Of a stretch of 64,000 bases of DNA, positions 1-9,713 are shown in pieces. The DNA is taken from contig JAOANR010000003.1 of assembly GCA_030278955.1 (NCBI GenBank), positions 57,715,628 through 57,779,627 of the forward strand, written 5' to 3'. Origin of the DNA: Hygrophila difformis (lineage: Eukaryota > Streptophyta > Magnoliopsida > Lamiales > Acanthaceae). The notes under the pieces are model-generated. The model worked only from the letters and a program-made list of their open reading frames with translations, had not been told where the DNA came from and did not search any database. Each line of letters starts with the position of its first letter. The stretch's first letter is position 1. Position numbers and translations under genes: made by a program.

Positions 1-400
1 CTCAAAACCTCAGGAATTCATGTCATGCATGTTCTCAATTATATTATCCCAATTTAAAAGTTTGAAAATTTAATCACAAGCCTAAATTCAACATGTGAAT
101 TTAGAGCAATTTTATGCATATTTTTGCTGGTTATTTAATTGAAAGCAGTAAAGAGGCACTGCTGACATACTGAGTATGCCAACAGCATATTTTTGGCCTG
201 ACAGTCACTTATTCATCTCGGACTGTGCAGACATCTTTTCAAGAATAAAATTGTTTGGACTGCAAAATTCCAAAATTAAAACAGTGAATGATATCAATTA
301 CAAGAGATTTCATTGCAATCAGAACGATTTTGCACAAGGGAAATGAAATTCTCTTATATGATATTTACAATTATGCTCGATTGAAATGGCAATTACACGC
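1..400 (-). other. Non-coding region 3' of the element A ORF
   Basis: This AT-rich stretch lies downstream of the ORF stop on the minus strand. I see no ORF, polypurine tract or LTR start in it, so the 3' LTR of element A must lie further left. Confidence 0.5.
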
Positions 401-3400
401 TCAATCTGTTTTCTCTTCTGGCTGATTCGACGGCTCTGCGACACCTGATGGAGGTGGGGGTGGCTTGGGGAGTTGACTGATGAGTGCTTGCATCAGTGTT
501 TCCATCATCTTGCGCTGCTTTTCTTCACTCTCCACTCTTTCTCTATGTATGCGCTCTTCCCTTTCCATCATCATTTGCCTGAATTCCGCCTCTTTCCTTT
601 CCTTCTCCTGCTTCTCCTTCCGTTTCTCTTCCTTTTCTCTCCTACGCTCTTGGCGTTCTTCCTCTCTCTCCCTCCTTCGCTCCTCACGCTCCTCTTCTGC
701 CCTTTTCTGCTGTCCCTCTTGGCTTGCCAAAATTACATCAGTCATGGATTTCATTCCCTCGAGCATAGATTGACTCATTCTGCTCACCATCTCAATCGTT
801 TGGGACTCAGCAGGGAACTGAGATACGTTCTGGCTTTGAGGAGGCATCTGAGGTTGAGGTTGAGTCGGAGGTGGAATTGGAATCTCAGTCCGTTCTTGGT
901 CCGCAGGAGGCTCCTCTTGAACATTTGAAGGTCCTGCATCAGCACAGGTGTTCTGTGTTCCCTTCTTTGTCTTGGGCTGCCTCTTTCGTTTTCTTGATGC
1001 CTGCCCACCCGATATGAAAGAGGATTGAGCGTCTGAATCTCCTCTGACGAACAGTTGGGGGAGAGAGTATCTGATACTCTCACACAGGGGGAGTCTCGGC
1101 ACACTGATGGGTGGGTTCACTTTCACCACTATGTCACCCTCGAAAGAGCTCAGATCAACTCCCTGAGCTATGCAGATTCTCCTAATCAGATTTGGATAGC
1201 ATAGCACCTGTCTATCCTTTATCCGGGTTATCATCACCTCGAATACATGCCTCCCTATATTTAGTTTTGCTCCGCTCCACATTCTTGCAAATCCCATTAG
1301 CACATTTCCAGATGTGGTGTGCGGATGCGAGTTGGGCCGGATCTTGGACATGTAGAACTCATAAGTTGGCATGAACTGTATCCGCAGCCATTTTGCATTG
1401 AATGTGTGTCCAGGGGCGGTCACGCTTGTCATGCTGTTAGCCAATGTTGCATACTTCGCATATTCACTCGTTTTGGCTCTCTTTGTCATGATCTCATCAG
1501 GGGGAAATTCACTTTGGATATCTGGAGTCCCGAAGAACTGATTCAGCCAGTCAGGTGCAATGTTAATCACTTGTCCACGAATCCATGTTGTTCTGGCATC
1601 TTTATCAATGTTGCAGAAGAATTCCTTTGTTAGTTCCACGAAGCCATCTTCGTCGTGATGCAGCATGAAGTTACCCCACTCTTGATTTCTGTAGAAAGTC
1701 TCAACAGTGGGGTGCGACAACGCATCGGGTCTGAACCCCTTATCTGGCACTATCATCTTCTGCAACTTCTTATACTTTTCTGCATTCTCTTTGTTGCCAT
1801 TGAACTTGATCTGAACCTGTTCTTCACTCAGCTTTTTCTTCCCATATTCCTTTGAAACGCCCATTCTTTGCCTTACAGTATTTTCAGACCAAAACTCGAC
1901 TGGTCGAATGGATCCGACAGACTCGTCGTTGCTCGTGTGCCAGTCTGTTTGATCGTCTCCCTCCTGTGGCTGGTCATCCCTTGGTTCAGCCTCATCTCCC
2001 CTCTGACTTGGCTCTCGCTCTCCATGAGCTGTTTCATCTCCGAATTCCTCCTCAACCTGTTTAATTACATGTTTCATCGTATTGAGTTCACAATTTACAG
2101 GCAAAGAAGATGTAGTTACATGAAAATTACGGTCATCAACATCAGTTGATACCTCCTCCTCCTCCCTAATTCTTGCAGCTCGTCCAACTGGACGTTGCAA
2201 AATAGGCGCCATCTGGTTCATGAATTCTTGCTCCTCCTTTCGAGCTTCTTCTTCCGAATCATTCCCATCTGCAGCTTCAGTCAAAATTCCTTGAACCTTT
2301 TCTTTAAGCGCAGAGGTCATGAGATGGTCGCCTGGCTGCTTTTCCAAGGTTTTGGCCAGTGCTACCGGATCTATGGAGTCTTGCGGTCCTTCTGACTGTT
2401 CAGGTTGGTGCGACGGGCCTTCGTGAGTGATGAATTCTTCAATTCTGGCCGTGCCCACGAGGGGATCAATCAATTGACCCACTTCTGTCTGATATCTGAT
2501 TTGATTTGGCTTTTCTCCAGCATCAATTCTCGTTTCAATCTGTTCGTTGATGTTCTGTCTCAATTCTTTCCGAAGTGTCTCAGCACTACGAATCGAGGGG
2601 CCAGTCCATCCTGGTGGTTGTTCTTCTTTGATCTTCAATCCTTTTCCTTCGACTCCACCAGTGATCTTCAGTTCGAAATCTTCCTCATCACCCCGCTCAA
2701 CCTCTCCAGATTTCCTGCTTTCCAGCTCAGCCTGCATCTTTCTGGCAGTTTCTTCATCCCTGGTCTGCTGGATATTCTTTCTGATATGCTCTTCCTCTGC
2801 AGCTTTCTTTTCCATTGCCAAGCGTTCTTCCTCAGTCAATTTCTCTACTCCCGAACCACCTGTTACTTGATCCAGCAAACCAGCTAATGCAAGTTCATCA
2901 TTGTGCATTTTTCTGGCTAGCTCAGCATCGGATATCACCTGGTGCTTCTTTTTCGGGGGTGGTGGCGGCATCGGCTTTTTACCTCTGTCCTTGGGATCTG
3001 TGGGCTCTACCACTTTCCTGACAGTTGGCTCAGGTTCCTTGATCTCCACTTTCTTTTCCGGAGCTCTTGCTGGTTTATCCTTATCAGTGGACTTTATCAA
3101 CCTTCTCCTTGTTCCCGGTTGAGGTGCTGGCTGACCTTCAGATGTAACAGTAGCGGTGGAGGTTTTCTCGGGATGTATGGGTGCCTTAGTGGTGGCAGGT
3201 GCTACAGCAGATGTTGTCATTTCAGTCTGAGCTGGCTGTACTGGAGTCCGGACTGCTTCTTGCTGCACCACTGGCTCGGACGTAGCAACTTTTTGTACTT
3301 CAGTCTGCCCTCTTGGTGGTAATGCCGAAGCTTGTACTGCTGGCTGGGTAGGCTGTGGGTTGGCTTCAGGGGGAGTGGAGAAGTATGCATCAATCTCAGC

Positions 3401-4768
3401 ATCGGGATCCTCTTCCCTGTTTGGTTCACCCTCGTAGCCTAGTTGCTTCTCGGCGCGCTGTAAATAATCCTCAATGAAACTCTTTTGAGTGATTCTCCCC
3501 AGTTGGTCCTCCCAGTCCTTCTTGATCTTAGAGCAGAACTTACTCCGAACATTGTTGTTGTAGTGCAAGACCTTTTTCCCATTAGCCGTACTATTACAGT
3601 ATTCAAGTGCAAACTTGTCCATTTCCATGATCAATTCCCAGTAGGAGTCCCTGTACTGATTCATCATGCCCCCTACCAGATCCTTTTGAATTCCTTCTAG
3701 GTAGGACATGTCTTCTGCTGAATCGTACGTGAGATACAATCCAGCCTCAGTTTTGGATAGCAAATTGAACTGCCTTTCATTTTTCCTTTTGGGTTTCCAG
3801 CCACCTTTGCGTATATCCACTTGCAGCTGGTCCCTTAATACTGCTATGTGCTGGGGAAATTCATCATCTTTGTTTGTTCCGTACCGTCCATACCTTCTAT
3901 GTGTGAAGATGGTTTCAAGTACCTCATCTGCAGGTAATACTACTCCTTCTTCCAGAAAGGACTTAGTGATACTTGGATTGCCTTTTCCCCAGACAGTAGT
4001 CAAGTCGTCCCATTGATCGCGTGCATCCTTGATCATCTTCCTCATTGTGTTCAACAGTGAGGTGTTGCGGCTTTGTTCAAATTTCTCAGCATTTTTGAGG
4101 CGTTTGTACAAATTGAAGGTCAGCTCTCGGTGCCTGGCCCGAGCTAGATCTGTAATCCACCTCTGCTCCACTGGTCCTTTTGCTTCAAACAGATATGGAT
4201 TCCATTTGAATGGAAATGCTTCATACATCATGATGGCCCCACTGTTGATAACCCTACTTAGATCCATATGTTTGTGTTCAAAGGCCATCCGAACTTGAGG
4301 ATCTACGATCTGGTTAGGGATGATGATGTCAAAGTCAGCTATATTTGGATCTTTCATTCCTTTTTCCACATGCCGATTCCACACAGCCCTGTGCTCTTTG
4401 AACCTCAATTGGATGCGCTCATGGTGGACTTCAGGAGTTGTCTTTTCGTCTTGAGGGGCATGCCCCATCATCCTGATCCAAAACTTCTTTAGGAAGTGAT
4501 AGTAGTCCCTTTCTATCGATGCAGCGACTATCGACCTTTCCTCTGGAGGAATATGCACGTCCCATCCCGGAGAAAGTTTCAATTTTTCGTCCGTAGTGTG
4601 GTCCAGAGGTACCTTGTAAACTGATTTGATGGCATCTCTTGCGTCCTTAATCTCTGTTCGATCAATTGAGGCCTGCTTGCCAGCAGCCTCATATGTGCAG
4701 TCAGGTAACCCGATGCCTGAGTGCACTACCAATGCATTCCTGAAAAAGGTCAAAGTGTTTAGATACAT
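401..4768 (-). CDS. Long accessory ORF of element A with a plant-transposon (Transposase_32-like) domain
   Basis: Uninterrupted frame of 1,455 codons. The N-terminal ~450 residues are globular and align with the B copy (shared PEER and ERD motifs). Residues ~470-960 are Pro/Glu/Lys-rich low complexity. Residues ~969-1200 form the conserved domain (IRGQVINI, FFGTPD, FYMSKIRPN, LCYPNL) that I recognise as the putative plant transposon protein domain, recalled as PF20167. A basic stretch SRKRKRQPKTKK (~1261) could be a nuclear signal. Residues ~1350-1430 are a Glu/Arg coiled coil, followed by a proline run. No transmembrane segment is visible, so a classical envelope role is not supported. The first ATG at 4768 probably lies in an intron: TTTTTCAG ends at 4740, and codons from 4738 follow on in phase from the small exon at 6231-6277, giving about 1,461 residues. 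Function unknown. Intactness in an element without gag-pol is notable. Confidence 0.85.
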   Translation of the reverse strand: MYLNTLTFFRNALVVHSGIGLPDCTYEAAGKQASIDRTEIKDARDAIKSVYKVPLDHTTDEKLKLSPGWDVHIPPEERSIVAASIERDYYHFLKKFWIRMMGHAPQDEKTTPEVHHERIQLRFKEHRAVWNRHVEKGMKDPNIADFDIIIPNQIVDPQVRMAFEHKHMDLSRVINSGAIMMYEAFPFKWNPYLFEAKGPVEQRWITDLARARHRELTFNLYKRLKNAEKFEQSRNTSLLNTMRKMIKDARDQWDDLTTVWGKGNPSITKSFLEEGVVLPADEVLETIFTHRRYGRYGTNKDDEFPQHIAVLRDQLQVDIRKGGWKPKRKNERQFNLLSKTEAGLYLTYDSAEDMSYLEGIQKDLVGGMMNQYRDSYWELIMEMDKFALEYCNSTANGKKVLHYNNNVRSKFCSKIKKDWEDQLGRITQKSFIEDYLQRAEKQLGYEGEPNREEDPDAEIDAYFSTPPEANPQPTQPAVQASALPPRGQTEVQKVATSEPVVQQEAVRTPVQPAQTEMTTSAVAPATTKAPIHPEKTSTATVTSEGQPAPQPGTRRRLIKSTDKDKPARAPEKKVEIKEPEPTVRKVVEPTDPKDRGKKPMPPPPPKKKHQVISDAELARKMHNDELALAGLLDQVTGGSGVEKLTEEERLAMEKKAAEEEHIRKNIQQTRDEETARKMQAELESRKSGEVERGDEEDFELKITGGVEGKGLKIKEEQPPGWTGPSIRSAETLRKELRQNINEQIETRIDAGEKPNQIRYQTEVGQLIDPLVGTARIEEFITHEGPSHQPEQSEGPQDSIDPVALAKTLEKQPGDHLMTSALKEKVQGILTEAADGNDSEEEARKEEQEFMNQMAPILQRPVGRAARIREEEEVSTDVDDRNFHVTTSSLPVNCELNTMKHVIKQVEEEFGDETAHGEREPSQRGDEAEPRDDQPQEGDDQTDWHTSNDESVGSIRPVEFWSENTVRQRMGVSKEYGKKKLSEEQVQIKFNGNKENAEKYKKLQKMIVPDKGFRPDALSHPTVETFYRNQEWGNFMLHHDEDGFVELTKEFFCNIDKDARTTWIRGQVINIAPDWLNQFFGTPDIQSEFPPDEIMTKRAKTSEYAKYATLANSMTSVTAPGHTFNAKWLRIQFMPTYEFYMSKIRPNSHPHTTSGNVLMGFARMWSGAKLNIGRHVFEVMITRIKDRQVLCYPNLIRRICIAQGVDLSSFEGDIVVKVNPPISVPRLPLCESIRYSLPQLFVRGDSDAQSSFISGGQASRKRKRQPKTKKGTQNTCADAGPSNVQEEPPADQERTEIPIPPPTQPQPQMPPQSQNVSQFPAESQTIEMVSRMSQSMLEGMKSMTDVILASQEGQQKRAEEEREERRREREEERQERRREKEEKRKEKQEKERKEAEFRQMMMEREERIHRERVESEEKQRKMMETLMQALISQLPKPPPPPSGVAEPSNQPEEKTD

Positions 4769-6230
4769 CCAAATTTTTATAAGTTTTCAAAGACTACTCA
4801 GGTGTGAAAATCAACATCCTCACATTTTGAGCTTTGCTAAGCTCGAAATGTGATTTAAGTGATTCAATCTTGAGTTTATTAAAAGATCCAAAGATAAGGT
4901 ACTTATGCTTTAGGACCTAGAAGGAGATATCTTAATTGGACTATTGAGTCCAATCAAAAGGGAGAAATAAAAAAAATTAAAATGGTCATTGGACCAAAAA
5001 TTCCTTTTTTAATGGGCCATTGGGCCCAAAAGTTTGTTTTTCCAATTTTATTAAACAAGCACGAGGCACTTGTTGAAAATGGAATGAAATGATGATGGTG
5101 GAATGGATGGCTCGAAAATGGAGTGTGCAATGGAGGCATGGCGGATTGGATTCGCTATTTCCGGATTGTTTGGACTGTCATTGGACAGTTAAAACGTTCA
5201 AGAAAATGCAAACACTATTTTTAATTTTTGAAAAGGTTGACTTGGTTTTATTTAATGAAAAGTGGGATGTGTGTGGTCCCATTTTTGGATTTTTGTAAAA
5301 AGGTAGCAGTTGAGGTGGCAAAATACTGCTACTTAACTCACACTTTTTAGTTCCATTGGGAACAAAAACACATTTGTCAACCCAAAATTCCTAGTACTAT
5401 TTTTGTCTTTTGTGAAAATCCCTTTTTCTGAAAAGTGTGTGGTGTGCACCGAAACTGCCATATACACACCCACACTCCCACTTTATCAAATTGCAGTATA
5501 TACACAACAGAGTACCAGCAGGGAAAACAACATTAAATGATCACAGAGGCATGCAAACAACATGAACTCTCAAAGCAAACCATCAACACATGATCATGCT
5601 TTTTCTCAACATAAGATCAAACTACTAACATGCTTCGAAATCTCAGCAAGAACGTCAAATTAATCATATCAGCATGCTCTCTACTAATCAACCCAACAAA
5701 AACACTCATGCTTTGCAAAACCGAGACAATCAATAACACCAAGCTATCCAGAGAAAAAAAAATAACCAACTGTTCATTGACATACAGATAAGGCTCAGAT
5801 TTCTCAAATCATGAATGCACACAGAAGCAATTAAATGAGATAAAGACCGAGTTCCCTTTGGAAAGTGAATTATTCCTGTGAACACTAAAAGCTTGAAAAA
5901 CCAACAATGGTGAGAATTCGCCAGTGCTAACTCCTACCTGCTGTCTGAGTTCTCTAATAGCCCTAACTTCTCAAAATCGAACGCCCCATACAAAATCGAT
6001 CTTCCCCAACCCCAAACAAAAACACACTTCTTCCAAAACATGCTCGGCCAACTCAAGAAATCACAGCAATCCTCAAATAAACTAAGCCCACTTCAAGAAT
6101 CGCCTAAAATCGAACTAAAACAGAGGGGATGAACATAAAACAGCCCTATTTACATAAATGGAAAAAGAAAAACAAGAATGGCAAAACAGGGGCCTGCGCG
6201 CACTCGCGAAATGCAAGGGAGAAGGGTTAC
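4740..6230 (-). other. Predicted intron upstream of the element A ORF
   Basis: On the minus strand the donor reads CCCTG|GTAACC (exon ends 6231) and the acceptor TTTTTCAG|GAATG (exon starts 4739). Length is 1,491 nt. Joining the exons keeps frame (15 codons plus 2 nt, then 1 nt plus codons). B has a matching intron of 1,439 nt at the same place. The donor is weak at its sixth base. The stretch holds no other gene; small ORFs here look random. Confidence 0.65.
4821..4852. repeat. Conserved hairpin near the intron 3' end
   Basis: Inverted repeat with arms CACATTTTGAGC and GCTCGAAATGTG around a short loop, about 80 nt upstream of the predicted acceptor. A related hairpin sits at the same position in element B (40264-40290), so structure near the acceptor is conserved between diverged copies. 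Confidence 0.7.
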
Positions 6231-6277
6231 CAGGGTTCGGCTTCCTTCGGGGGCGAAGATGAAGATGAAGGTTCCAT
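6231..6277 (-). CDS. Predicted first coding exon of the element A ORF
   Basis: Minus-strand ATG at 6277 starts MEPSSSSSPPKEAEP and ends with TG at a GT donor (6231/6230). The two leftover bases complete a Trp codon with the first base of the next exon, so splicing gives an open fusion to the long ORF. Element B has a Ser-rich counterpart (MESSSSNPSGSK, 41630-41667) in the same place, which supports a real exon. Too short to score on coding statistics alone. Confidence 0.6.
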
Positions 6278-6399
6278 TGGGTTCGCGAAAATTGGGCAGA
6301 GTAACGCCTGGAAGTGGTGGAAAACGAGTGCGAGGAACACTGTGGTGTTCTTCGGAAAAGGCTTTTGCGTACGAGCAGTTTTCGCAAATTTTCTAAGTG

Positions 6400-6450
6400 T
6401 GGGAGCGTGGGGAAGAAGAGGGAGGCGGAGAGGTTTAAATACTAATGGGC
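6400..6450 (-). promoter_or_regulatory. Predicted internal promoter of the element A ORF
   Basis: The minus strand carries GGCCCATTAG followed by TATTTAAA (6434-6441), about 160 bp upstream of the exon ATG. GGCCCA resembles plant site II/TCP promoter motifs. The palindrome array ends immediately upstream. The start region after it (CCCACACTTAGAAAATTT) is shared with element B, where the same array-TATA-exon order occurs. The transcription start is inferred. Confidence 0.5.
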
Positions 6451-6845
6451 CGGTCGCGGAACCCTAGCCCATGGTCGCGGAACAGGACTACGCGACCAGG
6501 CTTGGCGACATTAAATCTGTCGCGGAGTGTGAGACTTTGTCGCGGAGTCATGCACCGCGACAAAATGGCGAGGAAGAATGGAGTGGTGTGCCCGTGTCGC
6601 GGAATAGGAGCTTTGTCGCGGTGCAGTGCTCCGCGACAAAGGCTTCCGCGACAAGGACAAACAGAGTTCAGGGGCGAGTAAAATTTTGTCGCGGAATTTG
6701 CACATGGGCGCGATGCTGGGCATCGCGACAAAATGATCACTCCGCGACAAGGACAAACAAGGTTTGATGATAAGGAGATCTTTGTCGCGGAGTGGCACTT
6801 GGTCGCGGAACGTTGTTCCGCGACAAGATGGTCATTCCTCGACAA
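6450..6845. repeat. Nested palindrome array, GTCGCGG type (internal promoter of A)
   Basis: About five modules of 70-90 bp. Each has outer arms GTCGCGG...CCGCGAC enclosing an inner inverted repeat such as GTCGCGGTGC/GTGCTCCGCGAC around 6613-6640. Arms are more diverged than in the LTR arrays, but the two-tier arrangement holds. The array abuts the TATA-like element. Confidence 0.85.
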
Positions 6846-7207
6846 ACTTTTTGAATTTTCAAATTTTCAACGGATTGGGCCCGAGTGTGATATTGGGCCT
6901 GCGTCCATTTTATTTGAGTCGGACCTGAATGAATTCAGTCCGAGTAAATTCAAATCATTGGGCCATTATTTAAAATAATCTACTTGCATAAAATTAGGTT
7001 GGGTCAGTTCCATTTATCTGCAAGATTTATTCCGGATCTTAAATTTCTTTAAATTCCGAAAATAATTTCTCAGATTTGTGGAATTTTCCCAACCAAGAAC
7101 CTGGTTTTCCTTGCTTTTTCTGCTCCTTCTTTTTGGTTGGTTCCGAATTTCCTGCAAGACAGATAAATACCCATTAGGTTAGGTTTTCTCCTCAGTTCAA
7201 CATCCTC

Positions 7208-7235
7208 ACATTTAGAGTCTTGGTACTCTAAATGT
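7208..7235. repeat. 28-bp hairpin identical in elements A and B
   Basis: Arms ACATTTAGAGT and ACTCTAAATGT flank a 6-nt loop. The same 28 bp occur at 42746-42773 in element B just after the pol stop. Between the array and this hairpin (6846-7207) I see only AT-rich non-coding sequence. Confidence 0.85.
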
Positions 7236-7357
7236 TCAATTAATCTTGAGGGTACTTTTTCTGTTCTGGATTAGATATATTACACTAAACTAGACTGATC
7301 TAAGCTAATCTAGGAGTAATCAGGAGTGTAATCCTCTTAATAAACGACGCTGCATCC

Positions 7358-7375
7358 TCCCCGGCAACGGCGCCA
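7358..7375 (-). other. Primer binding site, tRNA-Asp
   Basis: Minus strand TGGCGCCGTTGCCGGGGA is the exact complement of the 3' end of plant tRNA-Asp(GTC) including CCA, as in Athila-type Ty3/gypsy elements. It abuts the LTR end (7376) with no spacer, fixing both orientation and LTR boundary. Confidence 0.93.
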
Positions 7376-7604
7376 TGAAACTTTTGACAAGTTTCATTAA
7401 CACGAGCATTTTCTAAAATTATACCAGGTTAGATTTATTAAATGAAAAGCGTTATGATTCACGGGAAAGGGTTTAGGGATACATCAAGATTATTAGTCTT
7501 TTTATTACTCAAGTGTGGTGCTTTGGTTTCAAATGGCGCTGTGGTCCTCTCTGTCATGAAATGTTGACAAATCTCATGGCATAGCCGGGATAGGTTGACC
7601 TTCA

Positions 7605-7639
7605 GCCTGTCACACTGAGGATCCCCGGCAAATATGCCA
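7605..7639. other. tRNA-Asp-like segment embedded near the LTR 3' end
   Basis: The plus strand contains GCCTGTCAC, then GATCCCCGGCAA, then GCCA, in the order found in the 3' half of tRNA-Asp, with the stem between deleted. It is followed by TGATACTT, resembling the LTR terminus. It looks like an old primer-site/read-through copy now inside the LTR. The solo LTR carries the same segment at 9679-9713. Confidence 0.55.
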
Positions 7640-7790
7640 TGATACTTCTCATCAATTCTTGCCATAAGATTTCCTGCCATGAAACTTTTGGCTGGTTCCC
7701 ACTACATGAGTATTTTCCGAAAAATCATGGTCCTGGTTTAGGTTTTATTTAACGAAACCAATTTATGATGGCGGTGTTGTGATTAGGGAT

Positions 7791-7799
7791 ATATTTATA
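7791..7799 (-). promoter_or_regulatory. Second TATA box, near the LTR 3' end
   Basis: Minus strand reads GTATAAATATATCCC. The same block occurs near the ends of the other LTR pieces (26949-26963 and 36477-36491), so it is conserved, though its use is inferred. Confidence 0.5.
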
Positions 7800-8019
7800 C
7801 GTAGTCATGTTTTTAGTGCTCGTGTTTAAGAAACTGTGCCCCCGAAAGCGCACGGTGTCAAAAATTGCAGTAATTTATAGTAAGACCGGATCGTTCACTG
7901 GAGGATGTGCGATGGAAGCAGGGCCCACGTCATTTACTAAGATTTTCCACTCGGTACTCGATTCAAGTGTGTGAAATGACTAACAACTACTTGACAGAAT
8001 TTAAACTAAGCTATGAAAG

Positions 8020-8130
8020 CACTTAAAACAAAGCAGGCAGAATTATTCTAGAAAGCGAATTAAATTTAATCTAAGAAAGCAATAAAATTAATCTAAGAAA
8101 GCGATTAAGATTATTCTAAGAAAGCAGATT
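8020..8130. repeat. Short tandem repeat with AAGAAAGC core in the LTR
   Basis: Roughly 20-25 bp units (ATTCTAAGAAAGCG plus an AT spacer) repeat four to five times. The same repeat is seen at 10020-10125, 27180-27330 and, inverted, 36120-36260. It is a family feature of this LTR. Confidence 0.75.
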
Positions 8131-9678
8131 TAAAATGAGACAGAAGAGACAGGAAGAAAAGAATAAAGGTTGGACAAGATTCAGATGAAACACAGTCAAA
8201 CTTCCATTTTAATACACAGATCTTAGCTTGGGATAATCCTTCAGTTAGCTAACTCTCATGCTCTCTATACCATGTTCCCTTTAACAGACAGGTACTTACA
8301 GTAAGAGGTTACATGCTCTTAAGACAGCAAAATCTAAGATACCACAGACTCACAACTGCCCTCACACGGCCGTGTGGAGGCATGTTATTCATCTGTGGTG
8401 GACAAGCAACACCTGACAAATCATTTATTGAAGTGGCAAGTACCGCTATCATTCCCCCATGTCACACCCGAAGATTCAAATCAAACCCTGAACTATCCCT
8501 TAACTCTCAATTCTAGTAGCAGTTACACAACTCTCAATACAACCGAGTGACCTCTAACAAAAGCATTTAAAAGAAAGCGATAAAGAAAGCATTTAAAATC
8601 CTATCACTCGGAGGTTTTTGAAAGTCTGACCCTGGTAGTAAAAGAAAGCCCCCAGTCAGAATGACCGGATGTGGATCAAGAATTCCCTATTCTCGGTGAA
8701 CCGCTCGCAGTGTTCACTTCTCGTCGGGTGGTTATGAGATACAAACTAATGAAACAAACTAATAAATTAGTTCGTTCCGAATGCACTCACTCAGGACTCA
8801 AAAATAGGCTTTGGCAGAAGAAAATAGCAGTTGAGAGAATACTCAACCCTACCTTAGAAAATAACCAAGGCCCGGATGTTGTTCCTCTAGTGTTATCTAT
8901 TACACCTTACCGGAATCCAAGTGGAATCTGACCCAGTGCAATATTTAATACAAGATTTCCAACAAACAGCAGTTTTGGAAAATAATAAATCTGAAAATCA
9001 TTCCCTATCAGGTACTAGACCCTCAATTAAAACACAGATCCTTTCAGTCTAGGTGAGACCTAATCGTTGACTCTGCTTCTAATTTCCCAAAATCAACCCC
9101 CAGTCGGATATGAATTAGTCATAACTGTCGAATTTATCCCTTACTCAGATTCGGATTTTATAAAGGAATTTTTGTTGGAAATTTATTATGAAACATCTGA
9201 TTTAAGTCAAGACTTCTATGTCCAAGGGAAGGATCCCAAAATAATATCGACCACAGTATCTACATAATAATATCATGCATAAATTTATAGAGAAGTGTAA
9301 AATAAGATAACCCAAAATATAAGGTGGGTTTAGACAGAATGTGAAACACAGAGATGAAATAGCCGGAGATGAGAAGAATTTATTTGGCTAAAAAGATGAC
9401 AAAAATAATCAGGATGATCCGGACTGCAAACATCTGCTATCCAGGTTGAAACTTTTGACAAATTTCGTTAACACGAGTATTTTTCTATAAAATATATCAG
9501 GATTGAATTTATTAAAATGAAAAGAGTTATGATTCATGGGAAGGGGTTTAAGGATATATTAAGATTGTTACTCTTTATTACTCATGTGAGGGGCTTTAAT
9601 TTCAAATGGCAATGTGGTCCTCTCTGCCATGAAACTTCTGACAAATCTCATGATACAACCGGGATAAACTGACCTTCA

Positions 9679-9713
9679 GCCTGTCACACTGAGGGTCCCC
9701 GGCATATGTACCA
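9679..9713. other. tRNA-Asp-like segment in the solo LTR
   Basis: Counterpart of 7605-7639: GCCTGTCAC, then GGTCCCCGGCA, then CCATGATACTTC. Its presence in two separately inserted LTRs shows it predates both. Confidence 0.5.

Noticed and set aside
473..928. Leu/Phe-rich plus-strand frames looking like membrane proteins opposite the long ORF
   Set aside because: They are the antisense shadow of the Glu/Arg/Lys-rich coiled-coil part of the minus-strand ORF.
401..4768. Envelope glycoprotein
   Set aside because: No signal peptide, transmembrane helix or cysteine pattern. The recognisable domain is the plant-transposon type, with a coiled coil and a basic stretch.
6129..6467. Plus-strand small genes around 6129-6467
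   Set aside because: They overlap the minus-strand promoter, exon and array, and have no supporting motifs.
7605..7639. Functional tRNA-Asp gene
   Set aside because: Only parts of the 3' half remain, with an internal deletion and no 5' half.
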